From: Polynucleobacter meluiroseus
Lineage (GTDB): Bacteria > Pseudomonadota > Gammaproteobacteria > Burkholderiales > Burkholderiaceae
Assembly (NCBI GenBank): GCA_945901245.1
Contig: CAMDKY010000010.1
Location: 1 to 51,464, forward strand
Reading direction: 5' to 3'
DNA: 51,464 nucleotides
Shown: positions 1 through 8,168 of the stretch, one piece after another
How the letters are laid out: every line of letters starts with the position of its first letter
How positions within the stretch are numbered: position 1 is the first letter of the stretch
The notes under the pieces: generated by a model
What the model saw: only the letters and a program-made list of their open reading frames with translations
What the model was told of the DNA's origin: nothing
The model's database searches: none
Translations under genes and position numbers: made by a program

Positions 1-1
1 C

Positions 2-325
2 GTCAGTACCTTATGCATGGGTATGGCGGCGAGTATGGGTGCTTTTTTACTTTGCGCCGGGGAGAAGGGCAAGCGCTACGCTCTGCCGAATTCCCGCGTG
101 ATGATTCATCAGCCCCTGGGCGGTGCGCGCGGTCAGGCTTCAGATATTGAAATTCAAGCGCGTGAGATTTTGTATTTGCGCGAGCGCCTCAATCAAATCT
201 TAGCGGATCGCACTGGCCAATCGATTGAAACCATTGCCAAAGATACTGATCGAGATAATTTCATGTCGGCCGATCAAGCCCGTGATTACGGTTTAATCGA
301 TAAAGTCATTGATAAGCGCCCCTAA
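2..325 (+). CDS. clpP: ATP-dependent Clp protease proteolytic subunit, 3' part
   Basis: Serine protease subunit that forms the double-heptamer degradation chamber of ClpXP and ClpAP in the cytoplasm. The gene is cut by the window's left edge. The remaining 107 residues carry the catalytic serine in an AASMGAF motif, the catalytic histidine in MIHQPLGG and the conserved RDNFMSA segment containing the catalytic aspartate. The stop TAA (323-325) directly abuts the clpX start, so the two subunits of one machine are translated from a shared message with zero spacing. The identification is secure; only the N-terminal half is missing. Confidence 0.97.
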   Translation, partial: VSTLCMGMAASMGAFLLCAGEKGKRYALPNSRVMIHQPLGGARGQASDIEIQAREILYLRERLNQILADRTGQSIETIAKDTDRDNFMSADQARDYGLIDKVIDKRP

Positions 326-1708
326 TTGAGCGATCCCAAAATACCTACTTCGGCTGACAAGCTCCTCTTTTGCTCGTTCTGCGGCAAGAGTCAGCACGAA
401 GTCAAAAAACTCATTGCCGGCCCTTCGGTTTTTATTTGCGATGAGTGCATTGATTTATGCACCGACATTATTCAAGAAGAGTTAGCTAATTTACCGTCGT
501 CAAAGGGTGATGGTGGCTTGCCTAAGCCACATGAAATTCGTGCGGATCTCGATCAGTATGTAATTGGTCAAGATCAAGCAAAAAAGACATTAGCTGTGGC
601 GGTCTACAACCATTACAAGCGTTTGCAGTATTTGCCGGCACCAAAAAAAGACAAAGCAACTAAAGCGGATGGCGTTGCCGATACCAAAGATAGTAAAACC
701 GAAACTAAGCAATCAAAATTACCCGCTAAGGCCATCGTGGATGGTGTTGAGTTAGCCAAAAGTAATATCTTGCTGATTGGCCCAACTGGTTCAGGCAAAA
801 CCTTACTCGCACAAACACTGGCACGCTTGCTTGATGTTCCCTTTGTCATGGCCGATGCCACGACCCTTACGGAGGCCGGCTATGTTGGTGAGGATGTTGA
901 AAATATCATTCAGAAGCTACTACAGGCTTGCGACTACAACGTCGAAAAAGCCCAGCGCGGCATAGTCTACATAGATGAGATTGACAAAATTTCACGCAAG
1001 TCAGATAACCCCTCAATCACCCGCGACGTTTCGGGTGAGGGCGTGCAGCAGGCCCTCTTGAAATTGGTTGAAGGCACCATGGCATCTGTACCCCCCCAGG
1101 GCGGTCGCAAACACCCCAATCAAGATTTCTTGCAAGTCGATACAACCAATATTCTGTTTATTTGCGGTGGCGCATTTGACGGATTAGAAAAAGTGATTCA
1201 GCAGCGTACGGCAAAAACCGGTATTGGCTTTAGCGCCGAAGTGCCAGGCAAAGACGATCGCGGCTCCAGCGAGTTACTCAAAGAAGTGGAGCCAGAAGAT
1301 CTGATTAAGTTTGGTTTAATTCCAGAATTGATTGGTCGTTTGCCAGTGCTAACCACCTTGGCTCAGCTAGATGAGACTGCTTTAGTCCAAATCTTGACAG
1401 AGCCAAAAAATGCCTTGGTTAAGCAATATCAAGCCCTCTTAACCATGGAGGGAGCTGAGCTTGAGGTGCGCCCCGAAGCCTTGTCTGCGATTGCCAAAAA
1501 AGCGATTGCCCGTAAAACGGGTGCTCGTGGTCTACGCTCGATCCTAGAAGGCGCCTTGATGGACGTCATGTATGACTTGCCATCCCTGCGTAATGTTCAA
1601 AAAGTCGTGATTGATGAAAGTAGCATTCAGGGTCAAGGAAAGCCCCTTTTGGTCTATAAGCAGAGCGAAGCCCCTCTTGCAAATCAGGAATTGTCTAAAA
1701 AAGCTTAA
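326..1708 (+). CDS. clpX: ATP-dependent Clp protease ATP-binding subunit ClpX
   Basis: AAA+ unfoldase that recognises tagged substrates and feeds them to ClpP. The N-terminal C4 zinc-binding domain is visible (CSFC then CDEC, about residues 15-40), followed by Walker A GPTGSGKT (near residue 155), pore loop GYVG, Walker B IVYIDEID, the IGF loop that docks on ClpP and sensor-2 ARGLRS. The start is TTG immediately after the clpP stop, with no clear Shine-Dalgarno, which suggests translational coupling. A lysine- and aspartate-rich insertion of roughly 35 residues (about residues 98-135) sits between the first AAA+ helix and Walker A; E. coli ClpX is much shorter there. Total length of 460 is longer than the usual 420-425. 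Confidence 0.97.
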   Translation: MSDPKIPTSADKLLFCSFCGKSQHEVKKLIAGPSVFICDECIDLCTDIIQEELANLPSSKGDGGLPKPHEIRADLDQYVIGQDQAKKTLAVAVYNHYKRLQYLPAPKKDKATKADGVADTKDSKTETKQSKLPAKAIVDGVELAKSNILLIGPTGSGKTLLAQTLARLLDVPFVMADATTLTEAGYVGEDVENIIQKLLQACDYNVEKAQRGIVYIDEIDKISRKSDNPSITRDVSGEGVQQALLKLVEGTMASVPPQGGRKHPNQDFLQVDTTNILFICGGAFDGLEKVIQQRTAKTGIGFSAEVPGKDDRGSSELLKEVEPEDLIKFGLIPELIGRLPVLTTLAQLDETALVQILTEPKNALVKQYQALLTMEGAELEVRPEALSAIAKKAIARKTGARGLRSILEGALMDVMYDLPSLRNVQKVVIDESSIQGQGKPLLVYKQSEAPLANQELSKKA

Positions 1709-1765
1709 TTTGACCTAAATTTGGCTATTTTTGCCCTAATTTTGTTACTTTTTCCTCGTTTTGCT

Positions 1766-1794
1766 CTTGTAATTCAGAGGTACAAACCCATATA
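1766..1794 (+). promoter_or_regulatory. Candidate sigma-32 heat-shock promoter of lon
   Basis: CTTGTAA at 1766-1772 is followed after 14 bases by CCCATATA at 1787-1794. This resembles the sigma-32 consensus (CTTGAA, 13-15 base spacer, CCCCATNT). It lies about 95 bases upstream of the lon start, and lon is a classical sigma-32 target in proteobacteria. The match is read from the sequence; the role is inferred. Confidence 0.55.
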
Positions 1795-1887
1795 AGTAGT
1801 ATTCTGATCATTGAATTATACCTTTTAAGTAGCTTTTGGTACTTTTAAGAAATTTTGAGCGTTTGACTACTTTGGAGGATTCGCCCC

Positions 1888-4320
1888 ATGCCTGGCCATT
1901 TATTACTGCCCTCTGAACCGATTCAACTGCCTTTGCTCCCCCTGCGGGACGTAGTTGTCTTTCCCCACATGGTGATCCCCCTATTTGTGGGGCGTCCTAA
2001 ATCCATCAAGGCGCTTGAAGCAGCCATGGAAACCGGTAAGAGCGTTTTGCTGGTTGCCCAAAAGACCGCCGCAAAAGATGAGCCCTCGGTCGATGATTTA
2101 TACGATGTGGGTTGCATTGCCAGTATTTTGCAGATGCTAAAACTGCCAGACGGCACTGTTAAGGTATTAGTCGAAGGCTCACAGCGTGCAGAAGTGAGTC
2201 AAATTGAAGATGCCCTCGGCTACTTCAGTTGCGAAGCAACACCCAAAGCCATCGATACCTTAGATGCCCACGAGACAGAGGCACTGCGCCGCGCGATCAT
2301 GGCCCAGTTTGATCAGTACGTCAAACTGAATAAAAAGATTCCGCAAGAGATACTCGCATCCTTAGGTGGCATTGATGACCCAAGCCGTTTGGCCGATACC
2401 ATTTGCGCCCATTTACCGGTCAAGCTAGAGCAAAAAAAGCGCCTATTGGAGATGACCGATGTCGTAAAACGCCTCGAGAGTTTATTAGCTGACTTAGAGA
2501 GCGAAATCGATATTCTGCAAGTTGAGAAGCGCATTCGTGGCCGCGTCAAGCGCCAAATGGAAAAGAGCCAGCGCGAGTACTACCTTAATGAACAGGTTAA
2601 AGCGATTCAGAAGGAGTTAGGCGAAGGCGAAGAGGGCGCTGATCTCGAGGAATTAGAGAAGCGCATTAAAGCGGCCAAGATGCCAAAAGAAGCGCTGAAA
2701 AAAGCCGAGTCGGAGCTGAAAAAACTCAAACTAATGTCACCCATGTCAGCAGAGGCAACGGTGATACGTAACTACATTGATACCCTTGTAGGCCTTCCTT
2801 GGAAAAAGAAGAGCAAGGTCAATAATGATTTAGATAATGCGGAGAAGGTGCTTGATCAGGACCACTATGGACTGGACAAAGTCAAAGAACGCATCTTGGA
2901 GTACCTTGCAGTTCAGCAACGCGTTGATCGTGTAAAAGCCCCCATCTTGTGCCTGGTAGGCCCTCCTGGTGTTGGTAAAACATCTTTGGGTCAATCGATT
3001 GCACGCGCGACTAATCGCAAGTTTGTGCGCATGGCCTTGGGCGGCGTTCGTGATGAGTCGGAGATCCGCGGTCATCGCCGTACTTACATTGGCTCGATGC
3101 CTGGCAAGATTTTATCGAGCTTAACCAAGGTCGGCGTCCGTAATCCCCTGTTCTTATTAGATGAGGTGGATAAGATGGGCATGGATTTCCGAGGCGATCC
3201 AGCCAGTGCGCTCTTAGAGGTGCTTGATCCAGAACAGAATCACACTTTCCAAGATCACTATGTTGAGGTTGACTTTGATCTCTCCGATGTCATGTTTGTG
3301 GCTACCGCGAATTCCTTAAATATTCCGGGGCCACTCCTCGATCGTCTTGAGGTCATTCGCTTGGCAGGCTATACCGAAGACGAAAAAACCAGCATCGCCA
3401 CCAATTATTTAATTCCGAAGCAAATTAAAAACAATGGTTTGAAAAAAGGCGAACTGCAAATAGAAGAAAGCGCGATTCGCAGCATGATTCGCTACTACAC
3501 CCGTGAGGCAGGGGTTCGTTCACTTGAGCGTGAGATCAGCAAGGTTTGCCGAAAAGTGGTCAAACTGTTGCTCCTCAAAAAAGAAGCTGCGCCGATCATT
3601 GTTGATGCAGATAATTTAGAAAAGTTCTTGTCTGTCAAGATTTTTGATTACGGCTTAGCCGCAAAAGAGAATCAGCTTGGTCAAGTGACTGGTCTTGCAT
3701 GGACTGAGGTGGGAGGTGATTTACTCACGATCGAAGCAGCACTCATGCCAGGCAAAGGCGTCATTACGCGCACTGGTTCTTTGGGCGATGTGATGAAAGA
3801 GTCGGTCGAAGCAGCCAGAACGGTGGTGCGCTCACGTGCTCGTGCACTCGGCATTACCGATGAGGCCTTTGAGAAAAAAGACATTCATATTCACTTTCCA
3901 GAGGGCGCCACTCCCAAAGACGGGCCATCGGCTGGTATTGCCATCACTACCGCCTTGGTTTCCGTTTTCACTGGCATTCCAGTGCGTTCTGATGTTGCCA
4001 TGACCGGAGAAATTACCTTGCGCGGTGAGGTCTTACCGATTGGCGGTCTGAAAGAGAAATTATTGGCCGCGCATCGGGGCGGCATCAAGCTGGCTTTAAT
4101 TCCGGAAGAGAACGTGAAGGACTTAATTGATATCCCAGACAACGTCAAGAACGCAATTGAGATCATTCCAGTTCGCTGGATCGATAAAGTACTCGAGCTT
4201 GCATTAGAACGCAAGCCGGAGGCTTTGCCTGAACTCAGCCCGGATGATCTAGCAAAGCAGGCGGCAGAAGCCAGTAAGGCTAGCGCCGCAATTGCTACTG
4301 GGGAAGTCTTAAAGCATTAA
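1888..4320 (+). CDS. lon: ATP-dependent endopeptidase La (Lon)
   Basis: Cytoplasmic AAA+ serine protease that degrades misfolded and regulatory proteins. The N-terminal LON substrate domain ([15 protein letters not shown]) occupies about residues 10-205. The ATPase has Walker [10 protein letters not shown] and Walker [11 protein letters not shown]. The C-terminal protease domain has the Ser-Lys dyad: Ser681 in KDGPSAG and Lys722 in GGLKEKLL. The length of 810 is normal for the family. GGAGG at 1874-1878, nine bases before the ATG, supports the start. It has its own upstream region of about 180 bases with a heat-shock-like promoter, so it is probably transcribed separately from clpPX. Confidence 0.98.
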   Translation: MPGHLLLPSEPIQLPLLPLRDVVVFPHMVIPLFVGRPKSIKALEAAMETGKSVLLVAQKTAAKDEPSVDDLYDVGCIASILQMLKLPDGTVKVLVEGSQRAEVSQIEDALGYFSCEATPKAIDTLDAHETEALRRAIMAQFDQYVKLNKKIPQEILASLGGIDDPSRLADTICAHLPVKLEQKKRLLEMTDVVKRLESLLADLESEIDILQVEKRIRGRVKRQMEKSQREYYLNEQVKAIQKELGEGEEGADLEELEKRIKAAKMPKEALKKAESELKKLKLMSPMSAEATVIRNYIDTLVGLPWKKKSKVNNDLDNAEKVLDQDHYGLDKVKERILEYLAVQQRVDRVKAPILCLVGPPGVGKTSLGQSIARATNRKFVRMALGGVRDESEIRGHRRTYIGSMPGKILSSLTKVGVRNPLFLLDEVDKMGMDFRGDPASALLEVLDPEQNHTFQDHYVEVDFDLSDVMFVATANSLNIPGPLLDRLEVIRLAGYTEDEKTSIATNYLIPKQIKNNGLKKGELQIEESAIRSMIRYYTREAGVRSLEREISKVCRKVVKLLLLKKEAAPIIVDADNLEKFLSVKIFDYGLAAKENQLGQVTGLAWTEVGGDLLTIEAALMPGKGVITRTGSLGDVMKESVEAARTVVRSRARALGITDEAFEKKDIHIHFPEGATPKDGPSAGIAITTALVSVFTGIPVRSDVAMTGEITLRGEVLPIGGLKEKLLAAHRGGIKLALIPEENVKDLIDIPDNVKNAIEIIPVRWIDKVLELALERKPEALPELSPDDLAKQAAEASKASAAIATGEVLKH

Positions 4321-4376
4321 TCTAATCTCGGGATCGTACCCTTCGTTCAGTGTAAGCATTGGGCCAATCAAGAAAA

Positions 4377-4406
4377 TTGGCACCCATGCTGGACTAAGGG
4401 TACAAT
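4377..4406 (+). promoter_or_regulatory. Sigma-70-type promoter of tRNA-Val
   Basis: TTGGCA (4377-4382), an 18-base spacer and TACAAT (4401-4406) lie 15 bases upstream of the mature tRNA 5' end. Good agreement with TTGACA/TATAAT. Confidence 0.65.
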
Positions 4407-4421
4407 TTCGGTTGTTTTATG

Positions 4422-4497
4422 GGGCGCTTAGCTCAGTTGGTAGAGCGTCTGCCTTACACGCAGAATGTCGGCGGTTCGAGCCCGTCAGCGCCCACCA
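4422..4497 (+). tRNA. tRNA-Val (anticodon UAC)
   Basis: A 76-nt cloverleaf can be drawn by hand. The acceptor stem pairs GGGCGCT with AGCGCCC, the anticodon stem pairs TCTGC with GCAGA around loop CTTACAC, and the T arm carries TTCGAGC. The anticodon TAC is at 4455-4457 and reads valine codons. The CCA end is encoded (4495-4497). It lies between lon and the ppiD-like gene. Confidence 0.96.
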
Positions 4498-4599
4498 TGC
4501 CCTATTCGTGATATCGACTGGAATTGCCATTATTTCGATTGCTCACCACACTCCGATTTTTTCTTAAACCCAGTGTTCATTAATTCGTAAAGCCTATTC

Positions 4600-6066
4600 A
4601 TGCTAGATTCCATCCGTCAGCACCGGCGATTCATGATGTTCTTTGTATTGGTGTTGATTGTTCCTTCCTTTGTTTTTTTTGGCGTATCAGGTTATACGGA
4701 TTTCTTTGAACAAGAAACCGACCTCATCAAGGTCAATGGTAAGGCCATTACCGCCCAAGAGGTCGACAATTCAGCCAAGCGGCAGTCTGAGCGGGTTGGC
4801 GCTAATTCCCAAATCGCCCAAAGTCTCCCATTTCGTCAAGCCGTATTGGATGAATTACTGCAGCAGCGCCTCTTGGCCTTTGCAGTGAACAAACTGCAGC
4901 TGCGCATTAGCGATCAAGCGCTGACCAAAAACTTAGCCACTATTCCAGAAATCAAGTCCCTATACAAGCCAGACGGTACTTTTGATAGTGCCCGTTATCG
5001 CCAGCTCCTAGCCAATGCCGGAATGACGATTGAGCAGTTTGAAGGCGGGCAGCGTTTTGACTTGATGATTCAGCAGTTTGTGACCTCTGCAGCGCGTACC
5101 GAGCTACCCGCACCCAAGATTGCCAATATCATTTCTGCCTTATACGAGTCGGAGCGCCAAGTGCAGTCAATCCAATTTACAGCGGCTGATTTTGTCTCCA
5201 AGGTAACGCCAACGGAGGCGGAACTTGAGGATTTTTATAAAGCCAATGCGCGCTTATTCGAAACTCCCGAGCGCATTGACATTGATTTTTTAGTGCTGCG
5301 CGCTGACCCCAAAGAGGATGCTAAAGCCTTTGGTGAAAAAGCCGATCAGTTTGCTAATTTGACCTACGATCAATCCGATAGCCTTAAGCCAGCAGCGGAT
5401 AAGTTAAAGCTGAGCATTCAGTCAGTAAAGGGCGTATCCCGTGGTGGTAAAGCGGGCTTACCGGCAGACCATCCGCTTAATAACCAAAAAATAGTTCAAG
5501 CCCTGTTTGGCGATGATGCATTAAAAAACAAACGCAATATTGAAGCTGTGCAGATTTCCCCAGGGGTCTTTGTATCGGCCCGTGTCACCCAGCTATTTCC
5601 ACCCGAAGTAATGCCCTTTAGTGCTGTTGCAAATGAAGTCAAGCGGCAAGTCACTTTACGCAGCGCTGAAAAGCTTGCGAGTGCTGCCGCAGCTGAGCGC
5701 TTTATTGCTGCTGAGAAAAATCCCTCTAGTGCCGCTGGATTTGGTGCTCCTGTTTGGGTATCACGCAATAAGCCTGCAAACTTAGTCGGCTCTCCACTGG
5801 ATGCGGTCATGGCTTTAGATCCAAGCAAGTTGCCCATGGTGATTTCTATTTCCAATCCGGGATCAGGTACGACCTTGTATCGCATTGATCAAGTACGTCA
5901 GCCTCCCGCAGCCGATGCCAAGATTCGTCAGGCTCAAGCTCAGCAGATTCAGGCCTTAGCTGCTCAAGCTGAATTCGTTGGTTTTATGTCCTACTGGCGC
6001 GATGAGGCCAATGTCAAGGTGATTAACCCCCTCAAGCAAGCGAGCGTAGGAAGTTCCGGGGGTTAA
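4600..6066 (+). CDS. ppiD: PpiD-like periplasmic chaperone (SurA-N type) apparently lacking the parvulin domain
   Basis: Inner-membrane-anchored periplasmic folding factor. The N-terminus has basic residues and one membrane segment (about residues 12-32), followed by a SurA-type chaperone domain (about 36-180). The distal part matches PpiD character, including a YDQSDSLKPAADKL segment near residue 255. In PpiD of E. coli and most betaproteobacteria a parvulin isomerase domain of about 95 residues lies before this segment. Here the strand ERIDIDFLVL (from about residue 224) is followed almost at once by it, and no parvulin motif is visible. Total length of 488 compares with about 620-640 for full-length PpiD. 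Position after lon and tRNA-Val fits ppiD synteny. Family assignment is firm; the gene symbol is by synteny and similarity. Confidence 0.85.
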   Translation: MLDSIRQHRRFMMFFVLVLIVPSFVFFGVSGYTDFFEQETDLIKVNGKAITAQEVDNSAKRQSERVGANSQIAQSLPFRQAVLDELLQQRLLAFAVNKLQLRISDQALTKNLATIPEIKSLYKPDGTFDSARYRQLLANAGMTIEQFEGGQRFDLMIQQFVTSAARTELPAPKIANIISALYESERQVQSIQFTAADFVSKVTPTEAELEDFYKANARLFETPERIDIDFLVLRADPKEDAKAFGEKADQFANLTYDQSDSLKPAADKLKLSIQSVKGVSRGGKAGLPADHPLNNQKIVQALFGDDALKNKRNIEAVQISPGVFVSARVTQLFPPEVMPFSAVANEVKRQVTLRSAEKLASAAAAERFIAAEKNPSSAAGFGAPVWVSRNKPANLVGSPLDAVMALDPSKLPMVISISNPGSGTTLYRIDQVRQPPAADAKIRQAQAQQIQALAAQAEFVGFMSYWRDEANVKVINPLKQASVGSSGG

Positions 6067-6082
6067 ATAAAGGTTTTTTACC

Positions 6083-6132
6083 TTGTTTTAGATCCCGTTA
6101 TCTGCTATGATATGTATCATTGATATGTATCA
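6083..6132 (+). promoter_or_regulatory. vapBC promoter with tandem palindromic operator
   Basis: TTGTTT (6083-6088), a 17-base spacer and TATGAT (6106-6111) form a promoter. Overlapping and following the -10 are two identical copies of TGATATGTATCA (6108-6119 and 6121-6132), one base apart. Each copy is an inverted repeat (TGATA, TG, TATCA). This is the layout expected for autorepression by an AbrB-type antitoxin bound to its toxin. The sites are seen; the role is inferred. Confidence 0.7.
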
Positions 6133-6147
6133 ATTGGAGATAAATTA

Positions 6148-6381
6148 ATGGACACAGCTCAAGTTTTTAAAACTGGACGCAGCCAAGCGGTTAGGTTGCC
6201 TAAAGAGTATCGGTTTACTGATACCGAAGTGACTGTCCAGCATTTTGCCGGCGGAGTTTTACTGCTCCCAAAAAATAGTTTGTTTACGGCCATTTCAACC
6301 TCTTTGGCTAGCTTTGAGCCTGGATTTCAAATTGATCGCGAACAGCCGCCACAGCAAAATCGTCCGGAGATCCTGCCTTGA
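6148..6381 (+). CDS. vapB: VapB-type antitoxin (AbrB/SpoVT fold)
   Basis: A 77-residue antitoxin whose N-terminal segment (TGRSQAVRLPKEYRF, about residues 9-23) is the swapped-hairpin AbrB DNA-binding motif seen in VapB proteins. The C-terminal tail is proline- and glutamine-rich and is expected to wrap the toxin. GGAGA lies eight bases before the ATG. Its TGA stop overlaps the toxin's start codon by four bases, so antitoxin translation precedes and couples to toxin translation. It most likely represses its own promoter through the tandem repeats upstream. Confidence 0.9.
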   Translation: MDTAQVFKTGRSQAVRLPKEYRFTDTEVTVQHFAGGVLLLPKNSLFTAISTSLASFEPGFQIDREQPPQQNRPEILP

Positions 6382-6770
6382 TTTTGCTGGACACAAACAT
6401 TTGTATTTACATCATTAATAAGAAACCACCTACCGTAATAGATCGATTTAAAAAATACAGTACTGGTGAAATTGGCATTTCAAGCGTAGTAGCAGCGGAG
6501 TTGGCTTTTGGTGTAGAAAAAACAGGGTCTGAGAGAAACAAATCTGCATTACAGTTGTTCTTAGCGCCACTCCTTATTCTTCCTTTTGACGAATCATGTA
6601 TCTGGGCCTATGCTGCATTGCGTGCAAAACTTGAAAAGTTAGGGCAGCCAATAGGCTCCTTAGATACGATGATTGCATCCCACGCAATAGCTATGAATCT
6701 ACCGCTTGTCACCAATAATCAAAAAGAGTTTTCTAGAGTAAAGGGTTTGAAATTACTCAATTGGGTTTAG
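6378..6770 (+). CDS. vapC: VapC-type PIN-domain ribonuclease toxin
   Basis: A 130-residue PIN-domain toxin, expected to cleave tRNA or rRNA when free of antitoxin. Acidic active-site residues are visible in LLDTN (Asp5), AAELAFG (Glu near 43) and GSLDTMIASHA (Asp near 99), followed by LVTNNQKEFSRV, typical of VapC proteins beginning with a DTNICIYI segment. It starts at TTG 6378 within the TTGA overlap with vapB, behind CGGAGA at 6365-6370. All motifs are intact, so it is probably functional. The pair sits between housekeeping genes and is probably horizontally acquired. Confidence 0.92.
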   Translation: MILLDTNICIYIINKKPPTVIDRFKKYSTGEIGISSVVAAELAFGVEKTGSERNKSALQLFLAPLLILPFDESCIWAYAALRAKLEKLGQPIGSLDTMIASHAIAMNLPLVTNNQKEFSRVKGLKLLNWV

Positions 6771-6794
6771 CCATTTGGCCTAAGATTATTTAAT

Positions 6795-7430
6795 CTATTT
6801 TTTTAGAAGTTGCCCATAAAACGGGGTGAGGGCAGTCCAGACGTTCTGAAACATAATGCTCTGTGCTGCCTCGTTCGGATGAATGCGGTCCGCCTGAAAG
6901 AGTTCATTGCGCTGAGCAACGCCTTCCAAAAAGAATGGCAGTAGCGCCACTTGCTGGTTTTTTGCAATGCGCACAAAAAGCTGGGCAAATTGTTGGGTGT
7001 ATTCTTGGCCATAGTTTGGCGGAATGCGCATTCCAAGCAGCAGTACTTCAGCCCCTGATTTTTTACTGAGCTCTACCATGGTGCGGATATTTCTTTCGGT
7101 TTCCGCTAGGGGAAGGCCACGCAATGCATCGTTTGCCCCTAATTCAATAATGACTAGTTTCGGTTTTTTCTGACTCAGCAACTTAGGCAGGCGCGTTAGA
7201 CCGCCTGAGGTGGTCTCGCCGCTGATGCTGGCGTTCATTACCTCCCAGTTACTGCCTTCTTTTTGCAGGCGACTGGTGAGTAAAGCAACCCAGCCACTGC
7301 CCCGTGCAATACCATATTCAGCGGATAAGCTATCGCCGGTGATTAAAAGAGTCGGTTTAATGGGGTCTTGTGCCCGCGCTGGGCTAATTAGTGTCAGCCC
7401 GAGTAAGATGATGGCAATGCAAAATTTCAA
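6795..7430 (-). CDS. tesA: Arylesterase / lysophospholipase of the SGNH family (TesA-like)
   Basis: Secreted GDSL hydrolase expected to cleave acyl esters or thioesters in the periplasm. Block I ITGDSLSAEYG holds the nucleophilic serine, block III is ELGANDALRG, and block V DRIHPN carries the catalytic Asp and His. I prefer TTG at 7430, preceded by AAGGA, which gives a clean signal peptide (MKFCIAIILL to a cleavage site after ARA) and avoids overlap with the divergent ATPase. An ATG at 7478 would add 16 residues, has no Shine-Dalgarno and would overlap the neighbour's coding sequence. The divergent pairing with ybbA is the common tesA-ybbA arrangement. Confidence 0.88.
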   Translation of the reverse strand: MKFCIAIILLGLTLISPARAQDPIKPTLLITGDSLSAEYGIARGSGWVALLTSRLQKEGSNWEVMNASISGETTSGGLTRLPKLLSQKKPKLVIIELGANDALRGLPLAETERNIRTMVELSKKSGAEVLLLGMRIPPNYGQEYTQQFAQLFVRIAKNQQVALLPFFLEGVAQRNELFQADRIHPNEAAQSIMFQNVWTALTPFYGQLLKK

Positions 7431-7442
7431 ACTATATTCCTT

Positions 7443-8129
7443 ATGAGCAATCAATCGGTTGTGCTTAACGTACAGCATTTAGGCAAATCCGTACAGACCA
7501 GCGATGGACCATTGACTATTTTGCATGACATTTCATTTAATGTCTGTGCTGGAGAAAGCGTTGCCATTGTGGGTGCATCAGGCTCAGGTAAAAGTACCTT
7601 ACTAAGCCTGTTGGCTGGCTTAGATACGGCCACCGATGGCTTGGTTGAATTAGTCGGTGAAAACTTAGCCAATTTAAGCGAAGATGGTCGGGCTCAATTG
7701 CGGGGCAAGTATGTTGGCTTTGTTTTCCAGTCGTTTCAGCTGATACCGCACCTCAGTGCACTCGAAAATGTCATGCTCCCTTTAGAGCTTCGTGGCATAG
7801 CGCTTGTAGAGGCACGCGAGCAAGCGCAATTTTGGTTAGATAAAGTTGGCTTAACTGCACGCCTCAATCACTTTCAAAAAACGCTATCGGGCGGAGAGCA
7901 GCAGCGCGTTGCTCTTGCCCGTGCATTCGTTGGTAAACCCGCTATTTTGTTTGCCGATGAGCCTACGGGTAGCTTAGATCAGGCCAGTGGCGCTAAAGTA
8001 ATCGATCTGTTGTTTGACCTTAATCAGGCCAATGGGTCCACTCTGATTTTAGTAACCCATGATGCTGCCTTAGCAGGACGGTGTGCACGCCAGCTCCATC
8101 TGCAGGGCGGAGCCTTACTAGCAGAGTAA
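7443..8129 (+). CDS. ybbA: ABC transporter ATP-binding protein, YbbA/LolD type
   Basis: A 228-residue ATPase of the MacB/LolD/YbbA group, which drives transmembrane complexes acting on lipids or envelope substrates. Walker A GASGSGKST (near residue 46), Q-loop FVFQSFQLIP, signature LSGGEQQRVALARA, Walker B ILFADEPTGSLD and the H-loop VTHD are all present. YbbA is preferred over LolD because the gene is divergent to a tesA homologue, as in E. coli. The partner permease YbbP, normally directly downstream, is absent: purL follows after 39 bases. No Shine-Dalgarno is evident before the ATG. Confidence 0.85.
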   Translation: MSNQSVVLNVQHLGKSVQTSDGPLTILHDISFNVCAGESVAIVGASGSGKSTLLSLLAGLDTATDGLVELVGENLANLSEDGRAQLRGKYVGFVFQSFQLIPHLSALENVMLPLELRGIALVEAREQAQFWLDKVGLTARLNHFQKTLSGGEQQRVALARAFVGKPAILFADEPTGSLDQASGAKVIDLLFDLNQANGSTLILVTHDAALAGRCARQLHLQGGALLAE

Positions 8130-8156
8130 AACGGCAGGGTTTTTTAGCCAAAACCT

Positions 8157-8162
8157 TATAAT
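8157..8162 (+). promoter_or_regulatory. -10 element directly upstream of purL
   Basis: A perfect TATAAT lies six bases before the purL ATG (8169), which would place transcription initiation at or near the start codon. No good -35 hexamer is visible at 16-18 bases, so the promoter is uncertain. No Shine-Dalgarno is present. Confidence 0.4.
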
Positions 8163-8168
8163 TACCTC

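Noticed and set aside
5496-5885. 129-codon open frame antisense to the PpiD-like gene
   Set aside because: Shadow of a real gene, no domain.
6068-6085. Small AT-rich hairpin AAGGT/ACCTT after the PpiD-like gene, followed by GTTTT
   Set aside because: Only five pairs and few G-C pairs; too weak to call a terminator.
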